From Plasmodiophora brassicae (Eukaryota > Endomyxa: Phytomyxea > Phytomyxea > Plasmodiophorida), in NCBI GenBank assembly GCA_036867785.1, contig CP145411.1, positions 1,240,001 through 1,304,000 of the forward strand: a DNA stretch of 64,000 nt, given 5' to 3'. A program made the translations under genes and the position numbers. The notes below the pieces were generated by a model that was given only the letters and a program-made list of their open reading frames with translations, was not told the origin of the DNA and made no database searches. Every line of letters starts with the position of its first letter. The stretch's first letter is position 1. This document shows, piece after piece, positions 51,133 through 61,016 of this stretch.

Positions 51133-53924
51133 TCCGAGCCGGGTTCGCGGATCGCCCACTACATGACGACATTCTTGAACCCGATTGCCTCTTTATCTCT
51201 TCTATTTATTCCAGCGTACAATTCGTCCCGTCTGTCACTGTCCCCATTCAGCTATTTATCGCATCACGTGTCATCTCGACTAAGGCCCTTATCGATTGTG
51301 GCGCTACGTCTTCGTTCGTCGACTGGTCCTTCGCTCGGTCGAACGACATTCCCTGCGTTGCGAAGCAGCAGGCGATTGCTGTCAAAGTGGTTGATGGCAG
51401 GGCCCTACCGCCGGTGTCGCAGAAGACGCTACCCATGGCTGTGAGGGTCGACGGTCAGTTCCAGGACAGCAACTTGATTTTGAATGTGATCCGCGCTCCC
51501 AACCATCCCATCATTCTCGGGATGCCGTGGCTCGAACACCATAATCCTGTGATCGACTGGCGTCAGCGATCTGCTGCCCGCCGTGACTCGGCGACCCCAA
51601 CATCGACACCGGCTCCGCCACGTCGCTCACCTCTTACAGTATCGACGCTAGACAAGGTCGACCCCATGATTCCGGTAGGCGAGAGCCGAGTCGCTGATGG
51701 AGCTTCTCGCCCGTCGGATCCTCCTGCGTTCACCTTGGACCAGCGCTCCGATGCCTGCTCTCCGCGTCAACAGCGAACTGATGGCGGTCCCGTCTTGTCG
51801 GCCGTGACCCACACCCCAGCCTCTGTGGCGGCTGAATCGTGGGTCACATCTGGCCTTCGAGTATGTTTTGTGGGCCTGTGGCTGGTTTGCATAGCGCTAC
51901 TGCCTCTCCTTGTCTGTCTCTGCTCCGGCGCCCTTGTCGCCTGGATCTTTCGGCTCGCGCTACTGGGATGCGGTTTCGGCGCTTGTTTCGCCTGGATTTC
52001 CTTGTCCGCACCCCTGAACGGTTGCCGACCCACCGTCCGCGATGGGCCTTTCAACCCAGCCGCGACCGAGGGCCCCGCGTCTGCAAACGTGGCCAAGTCG
52101 TCGACTTCTGCCGCGAGTCTATCTCCAGTTCGATCCGGTCATTCGTGCCATCGCCGGCCAGCCGAATGGCGTGGTGGGTGCCGCCGCCCACCCCTTAGCC
52201 GGCGCAGCATGGCAACCGTTACCACCGAGGCCGCAACCCCGACTACATATCCCGATGCGTTATGGGTTCGGCGCGGTGTCGTCTTATGGGGTCTGCTTCG
52301 CGATGCTCGCCAGCAACTTTCCGAACGGCAAGCGGCTACTCAGATCCTCGCCTCGGCAGCCCTCCTGCGCGCCTGGGAAACCAGGCGAGACGCTGCCTTT
52401 GAGGCCTGGCTGGACACTTCACCTTGTGACCGGACACCTTGGCCGCCTTTTGACGAACCTGCGTCCGCGACCGGGGTGGATTCCGACGCCGTCGACGACG
52501 AAGTCGTTGGTGCTGCAGCCGTGCCGCAAGACCCCGCATGCATCGACGTTTGCGCGCTCGATATCGATGCATTCCTGGATGCGGCTGCGGAGGACGGTTC
52601 GGCGTGTTACGCGGTCCACACGATGTGGACACCGCTCGAAGAACCAGACGACTCGCCCCATCTTCCAGACAAGTACGCTGAGTTTACGGATGTCTTCGTC
52701 GAAACCGGGGCCACGTCCTTACCTGCTCATCGCCCATACGACTGTTGTATCGACCTGAAACCGGGCATGGAACCCCCGTTTGGTCGCTTGTACGGGCTAT
52801 CTCCGAGGGAACAAGTTGCACTCAAACAATACCTGAAGGCAAACTTGGAATCGGGGTTCATTCGTCCATCGAAGTCGTCAGCGGGGGCACCGATCCTCTT
52901 CGCAAAAAAGAAGGATGGCTCTCTCCGCCTCTGTGTCGACTATCGGGGCCTGAATGCGGCTACCGTGAAGAACCGCTACCCGATACCTCTCATCGACCAG
53001 ATCCTGGCGCAACTGAGCGCGGCGCGCGTGTTCACGAAGATTGACCTTCGTGGCGCTTACAACCAGATCCGTATCCGTGACGGTGACGAATGGAAAACCG
53101 CGTTCCGCACGCCATACGGCCTGTTCGAGTACCTGGTGATGCCTTTCGGGCTGTCCAACGGCCCGGCAGCATTTCAAGGCTTTATGAACGATCTATTCCG
53201 GGATTATGTTGACGTATTCGTTGTCGTCTATCTCGACGACATCCTCGTGTTCTCTCGCGACGCACAGGAGCACGAACGGCACGTTAAACTCGTCCTCGAC
53301 CGCCTACGACAGGCCAATCTGAGCGCGAAGCTTTCGAAGTGCTCCTTCGACGCTCGGGAAGTCGAGTTCCTGGGCTACGTCATCTCCGCTGCAGGAGTTC
53401 GCCTCGATCAGTCCCGTGTGGATACCATATTGGCGTGGGAACCACCCAAGGACGCGAACGGCGTCCGCGTCTTCCTGGGCTTCGCGAATTTCTACCGCAA
53501 ATTCATTCCTCACTTCGGCGAGATTGCTCTACCGTTAACCAATCTTACTCGTGAAGACGTCGCCTTCCGCTGGACTGATCGGGAACAGGACGCCTTCCGC
53601 TCCTTACAAGCCGCCTTTACGTCGGCCCCAGTCCTGGCCCACTTTCACCCCGATCGGCCCTGCGAGGTGGAGACCGACGCGTCGGACTTCGCTATTGCTA
53701 TGGTCCTCTCCCAGCGGGACGCGGACGATGAGCTGCGACCACTCGCGTTCTACTCTCGTAAGTTGACGAAGGAGGAGCTCAACTACAAGATTCACGATAA
53801 GGAGATGTTAGCGATTGTTCAGTCGTTTGAGAAGTGGCGCCAGTTCCTCGATTCCGCGCAGCACCAGACCCTGGTCCACAGTGATCACCGGAACCTGGAC
53901 AACATACTTAAATCGAAGTGTTAA
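51114..53924 (+). CDS. Gypsy-2 pol (protease, membrane span, RT, RNase H; integrase lost)
   Basis: Read in the -1 frame from the GGGAAAT site. Retropepsin: [20 protein letters not shown] and HPIILGMPWLEHHNPVIDWR. Then a strongly hydrophobic segment, VCFVGLWLVCIALLPLLVCL and ALVAWIFRLALLGCGFGACF (about 51860-52005). RT: LYGLSPREQVALKQYLKANL, RVFTKIDLRGAYNQIRIRDG, FGLSNGPAAFQGFMNDLFRD and the catalytic VVVYLDDILVFS. RNase H: CEVETDASDFAIAMVLSQRD, up to HSDHRNLD. At 53905 the sequence departs and a stop follows at 53922-53924. RNase H is cut short and integrase is missing. Confidence 0.9.
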   Translation, partial: GKCSRVIRAGFADRPLHDDILEPDCLFISSIYSSVQFVPSVTVPIQLFIASRVISTKALIDCGATSSFVDWSFARSNDIPCVAKQQAIAVKVVDGRALPPVSQKTLPMAVRVDGQFQDSNLILNVIRAPNHPIILGMPWLEHHNPVIDWRQRSAARRDSATPTSTPAPPRRSPLTVSTLDKVDPMIPVGESRVADGASRPSDPPAFTLDQRSDACSPRQQRTDGGPVLSAVTHTPASVAAESWVTSGLRVCFVGLWLVCIALLPLLVCLCSGALVAWIFRLALLGCGFGACFAWISLSAPLNGCRPTVRDGPFNPAATEGPASANVAKSSTSAASLSPVRSGHSCHRRPAEWRGGCRRPPLSRRSMATVTTEAATPTTYPDALWVRRGVVLWGLLRDARQQLSERQAATQILASAALLRAWETRRDAAFEAWLDTSPCDRTPWPPFDEPASATGVDSDAVDDEVVGAAAVPQDPACIDVCALDIDAFLDAAAEDGSACYAVHTMWTPLEEPDDSPHLPDKYAEFTDVFVETGATSLPAHRPYDCCIDLKPGMEPPFGRLYGLSPREQVALKQYLKANLESGFIRPSKSSAGAPILFAKKKDGSLRLCVDYRGLNAATVKNRYPIPLIDQILAQLSAARVFTKIDLRGAYNQIRIRDGDEWKTAFRTPYGLFEYLVMPFGLSNGPAAFQGFMNDLFRDYVDVFVVVYLDDILVFSRDAQEHERHVKLVLDRLRQANLSAKLSKCSFDAREVEFLGYVISAAGVRLDQSRVDTILAWEPPKDANGVRVFLGFANFYRKFIPHFGEIALPLTNLTREDVAFRWTDREQDAFRSLQAAFTSAPVLAHFHPDRPCEVETDASDFAIAMVLSQRDADDELRPLAFYSRKLTKEELNYKIHDKEMLAIVQSFEKWRQFLDSAQHQTLVHSDHRNLDNILKSKC

Positions 53925-54280
53925 ATCGAAGTGTTCACGGCAGGAATGCTTTTAGGGAATGTCCTTTATTCCTGGTGGTACACTCTCACCGTCCACACTG
54001 TCGCGTGACTCATGCATACCAGTCCATGACAGTCGTGATTCACGGCAGACGTGACTCACCCGCAATGACGTCCCGAGATCCTTCCGAGATCCTCAATCAA
54101 TACTAACAAGGTTCACAAAGTTACTCAGGTGTCACCCACCCTCCCTCATAAATTTCACCTTTTTTGATTCCGTAGCCCAGGGCGTCAGCAAAGTGGGCTG
54201 CTCTGAAAATGGGGGCCTCCGATGTCCGACCACCGGCAACTGGCGACCGCTGCCCATCTGGTGCTTCCCGCCCCCGGCCA
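53925..54280. other. Unassigned interval between gypsy-2 and hAT
   Basis: Begins with a small direct duplication (AAATCGAAGTGTT twice). No coding frame or element family recognised. It should continue, before the hAT insertion, into 57001. Confidence 0.3.
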
Positions 54281-56994
54281 TAGGGGTCGGCGCGGTTTGG
54301 TTTCGAACCAGAAACCGTGAACCAAACCGAAACTGCGCGGTTTTGGTTCCAGGTAGACCCAATTGGTTTAGTTTGGTTTGGTTTAGTTCGAGGTCAGCCC
54401 AAACCGGTTCAAACCGGTTTGGTTCCGGTGGAACCGGTTTGAACCGTGGTTCGCACTGGGTGGCTGTATATATGACAGATGCGCTAGTAATACAGGAATC
54501 CCGAACCGCGAGCGCGCTGTACGCACGGTAGCCCGTAGGCCGTAGCCTCAGCCGCACCGCCGCACGCCCTCTCTGTATCGCGCTCGGAGAGTTTCGAAGT
54601 GTAGGAGGCTCTGTTCTCGACTCTGTCATGCCTGGTCATCGCCTAGATGGAGAAAGCATCAGCGTCCACGATTCATCGTCATCGTCCGAGACTCGGGTCG
54701 AGTTTGTTCCCCCCAGCATTCGCTCTGAGACCGCCCTGACCGTTTCTTCCGCTGCTCGTGGCAGCTCCGAAGCAATCCAAAGCGCCACCGTCGTCGCTGC
54801 AGTTGTCGAATCCGGCACCGTCGTTCAATCGCGGAAGCGCCGTCGCTCGTTTCCACAGGAGAAATGGCACCAATGCCATTGGTTTGAATCGGATGATGGG
54901 ACGAGGCGCCAATGCAAGCATTGTGGACTGACTTGGTCCATGTCTTCGTCCACTGGTACGATTTTGAAACATCTGAAGCAGAAGCACGGTATCACCGAGG
55001 GTCATGTCAAGACCACTTCTCGTCAGACGCTGATCACTTCGACAACCTTGCCGTCGCATCGTGTGGCGATAAACGATGCTGCTGTCGTCATGTATGTCGT
55101 CCGTCGTGGTGACGTTCATACACTCTCTGAAGAGGACTCCTTCCGCGAGTATTCTCGCACGCTGTGCCCCGGTTTCGAACCGAAATCCGCTCGCACGATC
55201 AAACGAGGGATCCTCAAACTATATTTCATCCTCCGTTCCATGCTAATGGAGTACTTCGCTACCGTTCCTTCGAAGGTCAGCACGACTTTCGATGGCTGGT
55301 CGAATCCGAAATTGCAGGGATTGTACCCTGTTACATTGCATTGGATAGACACTTCTGTTGGTCTTCTTCTGACTTGCCTACTCGACTTTACTTACATCGA
55401 TCCGGGGAAAGGTGCAGGGAAACGGATTGGCACCGCGATATGTGAACGACTCTCGGATTTCCAGATCGACGATAAGATTTTGGCGGTTGTCAACGATAAC
55501 GGCTCAGATGCCATCGCTGCTGCAGAATATGTGTCGTCGACGATGACAGCATCTGGCCATCGAATCGTCGAACCGAGAAATCTCCTCCGGTGCGCGATGC
55601 ACACCCTGCAGCTTGGCATCAAATCTGCCGTCGATGTTGTCGAACCCGCCTTGACGCGCCTTCGTGGCCTTCTGTCGACCGTACGCGTCAGTAAGGTCAG
55701 GCGTGCTGTATTCCGATCCGTGTGCAAGGGGTTGCTCGACAAGGAATTTGAACCACCTTGCACAGATTGCCGCACCCGCTTCAACTCCACACATATCATG
55801 ATCAAGCAGTGCATTGCGCTGCAGCCTGCTCTCGATATGATTGCTAAGCATGCTCAGTGCAAAGCGGACCTTGCCGATTATCGTCTGACCGATGACGATT
55901 GGCTGCACTTGCACCATGTAACTTCGTTTCTAGAATTGCCAGCGAGGCTTACCACCTTTCTCGGCGGAGACTCGTACCCAACACTGTCTGTGGCTGTCCG
56001 GGCTAATGAAAAGATGATCTCTCACTGCCGACAGTTCCTCGAAACGTGTGAACGCGACAACGTGATGCGCGACGCGATACCGAGCATTCTCGACTACCAT
56101 CGGAAGTATGAGCCGCATCTGAATTCGGACGCTGCGCTTGTGTCCATGTTCCTCGACCCCCGCAATGCGAAGACTGAAGGGCCTTTACTCACCAAGACAA
56201 AAACTCTGATCGTCAAACTGGACCTGCTGACGTACAGCGCTCTATCTGACGCTGAAGAGGAACCGCCTGCTGAAGCTGACACGGATGACGACTTATGGAA
56301 TGATGGCGGCTATAGTGCCGAAGCGTACGTAGCCTATTAATTTCGGTACTTCTTGGTGTCACTGACATTCCATGTTTAGAACTTCGTTGGAAGGGATTGA
56401 CAAGGAACTGTCGTTATTCGTAGCGACAGTGAATGAGAATATGCAGCCACGTCAAGCGGACGTCATCAGCTGGTGGCACAGCAACCGGAAGAAGTATAGG
56501 CGATTGTATGCCATGGCAATGGACTATCTTGCCATTCCGGCAACGTTCATTCCTTCTGAGCGCGCCAACAGCGCAGCCGGACGCGCTTACGATGGACGCG
56601 AGTCACTGGCGAGTCCGATGTTCAAAGCAGAAATGTGTTGCCGGTCGTGGCTGGACCTCTTCCGAAAGCTCAAGGTTGCGGTTCCTGACGACCTGAACGC
56701 AGCGTTTCGTGCGAGGATGGATAAGCTGGATGCCGATCAGCAACGCGACCTCGCCGACAATGATGATGTCATCGACCTTCTTCTGAAGGAGTTGGAGTAG
56801 GAGCCTCTATACGCCACACATTGTCGTGACTCACATAAACCACGGTTTCCACGGTTTGTTGGTTTGGTTTCGGTTCCGGAGGTCTGGTGTAGTTTGGTTC
56901 CGGTTTGTAGCCCCTACATATAGTTTGGTTTGGTTTAGTTCGGTTCGGCCCTCAAAAAACCAAACCAAACCAAACCAAACCGCGCCGACCCCTA
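54281..56994 (+). mobile_element. hAT transposon
   Basis: 2714 bp with inverted ends TAGGGGTCGGCGCGGTTTGG, extending to about 23 bp. Both sides are flanked by CGGCCA (54275-54280, 56995-57000); hAT normally makes 8 bp, so the 6-bp match is shorter than usual. Subterminal regions are rich in GGTTTGG/AACCGG motifs on both sides (54300-54440, 56850-56980), as is common for transposase-binding arrays. It carries an intact-looking two-exon transposase. Confidence 0.9.
54628..56800 (+). CDS. hAT transposase (BED finger, RNase H fold, dimerisation domain)
   Basis: Exon 1 is 54628-56324, intron 56325-56379 (GTACGT...TTTAG, branch CTGAC), exon 2 is 56380-56800. BED-type zinc finger near residues 75-125: KWHQCHWF, then CKHCGLTWS and ILKHLKQKHG. 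First catalytic Asp in STTFDGWSNPKLQGLYPVTL, second in AVVNDNGSDAIAAAEYVSST. The C-terminal hAT dimerisation region is in exon 2: QADVISWWHSNRKKYRRLYA, MAMDYLAIPATFIPSERANS and SLASPMFKAEMCCRSWL. No internal stop or frameshift seen; length is normal for the family, so it may be active. Confidence 0.93.
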
Positions 56995-57000
56995 CGGCCA

Positions 57001-57938
57001 ACCACCACTCAGTTACGCACTTTTGAGACTTCTGCGCGCATGTGAACCGTACGTGCAGATGCCGTATGTTGACAGCCGGGTCGGGTTCCTCTGTAGCCAA
57101 AGGCGCATGAACTGCAGCATTAGTAGAGTATATATGTGGTCCCTGGCTGCGACTTTCTCGTAGTTCCTACGTGACAATATTGTGTTGTCTGACAGGCATT
57201 AGGCATATGTCCACCCGGGAATGAAGGTTTTATCCGTTGAATGACGTCATTGCGCACACCTATACGTTTAGGTCTGCCTGAGAGTTGGGCCGACGAATGC
57301 AGCTTAAATATGCATTCCGGTTACACCGTTTTGAGGCACGTGCAATACTGACAACTGGAAAACCTTAGAAGTACTAGTTTCAAGAATGTGTCACCGGTTT
57401 TCTCAGCTACCTTGACGCGCCCCGTATGCTCTAATTGGGAATCGGCTACTTCTACTGGCGATGCACAACTTCTGACGTACAGCGGAAGCTGTGGAGGTGT
57501 CGGTTCCTGCCGTACAGCTCGTATGATCGGAGTCATTGTTGTACCGGTAAAGGTTCCGCCGTAAGGCGCATTTGTTTTGACGACGTCGACTACGCAAGCT
57601 CAATTCAAATTAGCGGATGCGCACGGCGGGACGTTCTCCCATATCGTACAACGAGATGGGAACCGATATCTCACTCTGTCAAGGGGGTTTGTAGTTTATG
57701 AGAAACGTCAATATTCCATCCGCCAATGCACATGATTGTCTCAGCAAGGCGAAATTTGAGCAGAAAACCGGAATTACCGCAGCTCCCAGCGTATTTTACG
57801 GTAGGTCACTGGGGCAGCGCCCCTTCGGCCTGACTTCGGACTGGTCGGGCTGGCCATGGCCTACTGGTGCCGCAATCGCCTGAACGCCGAGCTCGCTCTC
57901 GCTGGAAGACGACGATGACGTGTCCATGACGACCACTA
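57001..57938. other. Unassigned interval
   Basis: No element or gene family recognised. Frames of 60-90 codons are open (57435-57701 plus, 57698-57883 plus) but broken and without recognisable motifs. It is probably decayed transposon or intergenic DNA. Confidence 0.3.
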
Positions 57939-58316
57939 TTGCAGCTCAGAGTGAAGTTGAAAACTTTTTGGGGACCGTCCCAGAGGCCTTTCAAAGTTTG
58001 CCTGCCGGTCTATATTTGGAACCTCGTGACGAGGCTGCGCACCCATTTTGGTGGTGAACAGACTTTGACTCGCTGTCAGTATATGGTGTTTACTCATAAC
58101 TCTAATGTATTTCATGTATCCCAACTCGAGCCTTACGTCGCCAACCTTATCCCTGGTCGCACTCAACCTCCTCCACCGATTCTCCTCGCGGATGATGATA
58201 TTCCCCTCTACTCTCGATATCGCCATTCCCGATTGGAATACCTGATCGACTGGGAGGGGTACCCGCCTTCTGAACGCACGAACCCGCACGGGACCTCCAC
58301 GGTACAGGTGGACTGA
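57939..58316 (+). pseudogene. Gypsy-1 integrase C-terminus (remnant)
   Basis: The plus strand encodes NVFHVSQLEPYVANLIPGRT, QPPPPILLADDDIPLYSRYR and HSRLEYLIDWEGYPPSERT. This is the HVSxLxxY region followed by the chromodomain-like ending typical of gypsy/chromovirus integrases. The corresponding minus-strand region of gypsy-1 is at about 34990-35130. Everything upstream of this remnant is missing. Confidence 0.75.
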
Positions 58317-58415
58317 ACGAATTGTTGGCTAACTTCCAAGCTCGGTACCCCACCAAGCCGGGGCCGCAATGACGCAAGCCACCCCGCAGACCGGCCCGAT
58401 GAGAGGGGACTATAC

Positions 58416-58549
58416 TGTTATGACACGGCCGCGATGGCGGCCGCCCAGCCGCGCAGTTTTGAATAAACGTCCAAGGCAACCGTCGGCTTCGGCAGACGGT
58501 TAATCCGTGTTGTGGAGACAATCGCCGTCCGTCGTGTCGTCTCCTGACA
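58416..58549 (+). repeat. Gypsy-1 family 3' LTR (remnant)
   Basis: 134 bp, TGTTATGACACGGCC...CTCCTGACA, the same family as 34703-34836 with about ten differences. It is preceded by the polypurine stretch GAGAGGGGACTATAC. Confidence 0.9.
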
Positions 58550-58759
58550 GCGGGTGTATTCTCTCAGGAAAATAAAAGGCACTTATTTGGCTGTCCTATT
58601 TTCAAGGTTACGAGTTATAATAGGCCGCCGTGTGGACTTATTTGTAACTAGTTACTTCCTCTGTTTCACAAAAATACCGTCATTTGTGAAACATCGAAAG
58701 ATTAAGGTCATTCTTAGATATTAACTGTTTTGAAACATAAGCTCTGTACAGTGATTACC

Positions 58760-58920
58760 GTAATTAGTCTGTATCAGACTAATTAGGTGTTAGCGATTTT
58801 AGAGGCTCAACCCTTGATTAGTGTGTATAACACTAAATGCGAATTAACACTATATAGGTGCTGGCATGAATACTGTGATACACACTATTTATTTGCACAC
58901 GTAATTAGTGTGTATAGGCA
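58760..58920. repeat. Cluster of short palindromes
   Basis: TAATTAGTCTG-TAT-CAGACTAATTA (58761-58785) is perfect. It is followed by imperfect relatives around TTAGTGTGTATAACACTAA and further TAATTAGTGTGTAT copies. AT-rich, no coding frame. Confidence 0.75.
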
Positions 58921-59031
58921 TACGCAGCGCCGCAGTGCGAGCCAGTCCCCACGGACGCCGCACGTGCTGGCCGCTGAGCCCGCAGGGACCCGGAAATGAT
59001 TGCACTCTGTTTGTTCACGTGAGATACGCGG

Positions 59032-59265
59032 ATGGCTCCAGCGTCATCGTCACAAGCGTTGTCTGTCTTCTCTGCGTCACCTCTTGCTGCCGCGTTTGCT
59101 CGATCGCAGCTGCATCAGCAGCATCGGCAGCCGCATGATCAAGTGCCACGAGAACCGGAACAGCAGCAAGGCGACGGCGCCGAAGAGGAGGTTAGGATTG
59201 AAGATGATGATGCGAATGCCCGCAACGATTCGGCACGTAAGAGAAAACTGCAGCACGCCTGTCAC
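59032..59265 (+). CDS. Possible N-terminal exon of an unknown protein
   Basis: The ATG at 59032 opens MAPASSSQALSVFSASPLAA, then a Gln/Glu/Asp-rich segment with EEEVRIEDDDANARNDSARK. The frame runs into the minisatellite and stops at 59383. It has the look of a low-complexity N-terminus with a nuclear-type basic patch, but no domain follows. It could be a chance frame. Confidence 0.3.
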
Positions 59266-59326
59266 AGGCAGCAGATTCGCTACATGCGCGCTACATTATT
59301 TTGGTATTTTGCAATGGTGCATCGGC

Positions 59327-59690
59327 GCTACATTCATGTAGCCGCCCGACAACAGAGGTGCTACATGCCTGTGTCACGTTTGTAGCGTGTTGGCTACATT
59401 TGTGCTACATTCGATGTAGCGTGTTTGTAGCCTTTTGGCCACAAACATGCTACATGAATGTAGCTCAAATGTAGCACCCCGGGCACGTGCATGCTACATT
59501 AATGTAGCTCAAATGTAGCCTTTCGGACGCATACACGCTACATTCAATGTATCTGAGATGTAGCCGATTGGACACATTTTAGCTACAACACTTGTAGTCT
59601 GGATGTAGCCGGAAGGCTACAGTTACGCTACATTAATGTAGCGTAAATGTAGCCGTTCGGTAACAGACCGGCTACATTAATGTAGCCCAG
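59327..59690. repeat. Minisatellite of 44-45 bp with palindromic cores
   Basis: The palindrome GCTACATTAATGTAGC or a close variant starts at 59404, 59449, 59493, 59537, 59582, 59627 and 59671, a period of 44-45 bp, plus one at 59327. Intervening DNA contains further AAATGTAGCC motifs and is itself semi-conserved, so this is a tandem repeat and not spacers. Confidence 0.92.
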
Positions 59691-59786
59691 CTGTAGCCCT
59701 TCTAGTACCGTATTTCGTAGCGCATTCGAAGCACGAAACCCGTATCCATTGCGACGCATCGCACACCGCCGGAGCTTGAAACTGTA

Positions 59787-60299
59787 TTACCGATTCCTCA
59801 GCTCTTGCTTGGCGCGCTTTATATGACGAGCCGTCATCTTAACGAGGTCGGGGTGCACCCAGGTGTAATCCTCATCATCATCATCATCATCGCACAGCTC
59901 GTCCCAAAGGTTCGCGATGAACGTGAATTTCTTTGAATCTGGATTCTGCGCCACAATTGGGCCTTTTCGATTCTTCCGACGCACCTGAGATCCCTCTTGG
60001 TGATGGCGTATCCCCAGATCATCTCGGCGCCTCGCAATCTCAGTTTTGATCACTACGAGCAGTTGACACATTCAGAAACAGTGGTGTTTACATGGAAATA
60101 CACACTTACTAAGATTCGTATGATTATAGGAGTACTGGTCGACATCCTCTTCATTGAGATCATCGCGATGCCTCAGCCAGTCCTTCAAATCGTTGTGAAT
60201 TTTCATCGTGGTGGGCTTCTTCTGTCCGCCCATCGACAGCAAATACTCGTCACTGTAATAGCTATACAACCACGGTTTCGTCAGATTGTATAAGGTCAT
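59787..60299 (-). CDS. Small two-exon protein, unknown
   Basis: Exon 1 from the ATG at 60299: MTLYNLTKPWLYSYYSDEYL, LSMGGQKKPTTMKIHNDLKD and NEEDVDQYSYNHTNL. The intron has a consensus GTAAGT donor near 60110 and a CTCAG acceptor near 59991. Exon 2: VRRKNRKGPIVAQNPDSKKF, TFIANLWDELCDDDDDDEDY and VHPDLVKMTARHIKRAKQEL, stop at 59787. Aromatic-rich and acidic regions suggest a genuine protein, but I recognise no family. An upstream minus-strand frame (60317-60538) may be an earlier exon. Confidence 0.5.
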
Positions 60300-60483
60300 A
60301 TCAAACCATGCCTGACCTACGCGGCACACAGAGTTTTCATCTCGCTCCGCAGCGCGTTGCGCTGGGGCGTCATTGCTGCCCTGACATTCTCCTGTGACAG
60401 GTATTCCGCAATCGGCCCCTGTGGCAAGGGTTCTTTCCTCCTGCCCGAAAACGGATCACGAGTAGGGCCAGGACTGGGCGACG

Positions 60484-60798
60484 TTGACCGTTCAGTCTCT
60501 GAACGGGCTTCCCGTGAAGGTCTGTGTTCGAATGGCAACAGTCAGATACCTGACAAGAGGGTCGACGACGTACTTGTACCTCGACGATGCTCGTCTTCGT
60601 CGCGCCATCTCGACCTACACCGCCCAATATCACTTCGAGTGGTTGTGGGCGCACGTCACGAATGAGCAGCCCGGATCGGACTGTGACTGGGTCGAGTTCA
60701 CTGCGTGGGGGTTTGCGCAGCCTTCATCATGCAGCACCCCTCTCCCGAGCCGGTCCCCTCTCCCGAGCCGGTCCCCTCTCCCGAGCCGGCCCCACTGA
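60484..60798 (+). CDS. Possible small protein, unknown
   Basis: The frame from 60484 reads MTVQSLNGLPVKVCVRMATV, RYLTRGSTTYLYLDDARLRR and QYHFEWLWAHVTNEQPGSDC. It ends in a triple LPSRSP repeat (15-bp tandem unit at 60740-60788). The aromatic content is coding-like. It overlaps a minus-strand frame, so only one of the two is likely real. Confidence 0.3.
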   Translation: MTVQSLNGLPVKVCVRMATVRYLTRGSTTYLYLDDARLRRAISTYTAQYHFEWLWAHVTNEQPGSDCDWVEFTAWGFAQPSSCSTPLPSRSPLPSRSPLPSRPH

Positions 60799-61016
60799 AT
60801 CTTGCAAAACGCCGCTCACTACGACTTCTCGTCACAAGGCTTCCGTATTCCACGATTTGAGCAGGAATAACAATAATTAATAGCCACAATCTTCTTTAAG
60901 AACCAACTTCTACGGCAAAAACAGCTGCATCCACCTGTGCATCCTCACTGCATCACCAATGGGAACCCCCTGCATCCCCATGAACTTGCGCCCACGGCTC
61001 CCCCGTACGGACTGCG

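Noticed and set aside
57435-57701. 88-codon plus-strand frame as a gene
   Set aside because: No motif, broken by stops in adjoining sequence, and alternative frames look equally plausible.
59327-59690. CRISPR-like array (short palindromic repeats at regular spacing)
   Set aside because: The intervals between palindromes are themselves related, the setting is eukaryotic, and no cas genes are present. It is a minisatellite.
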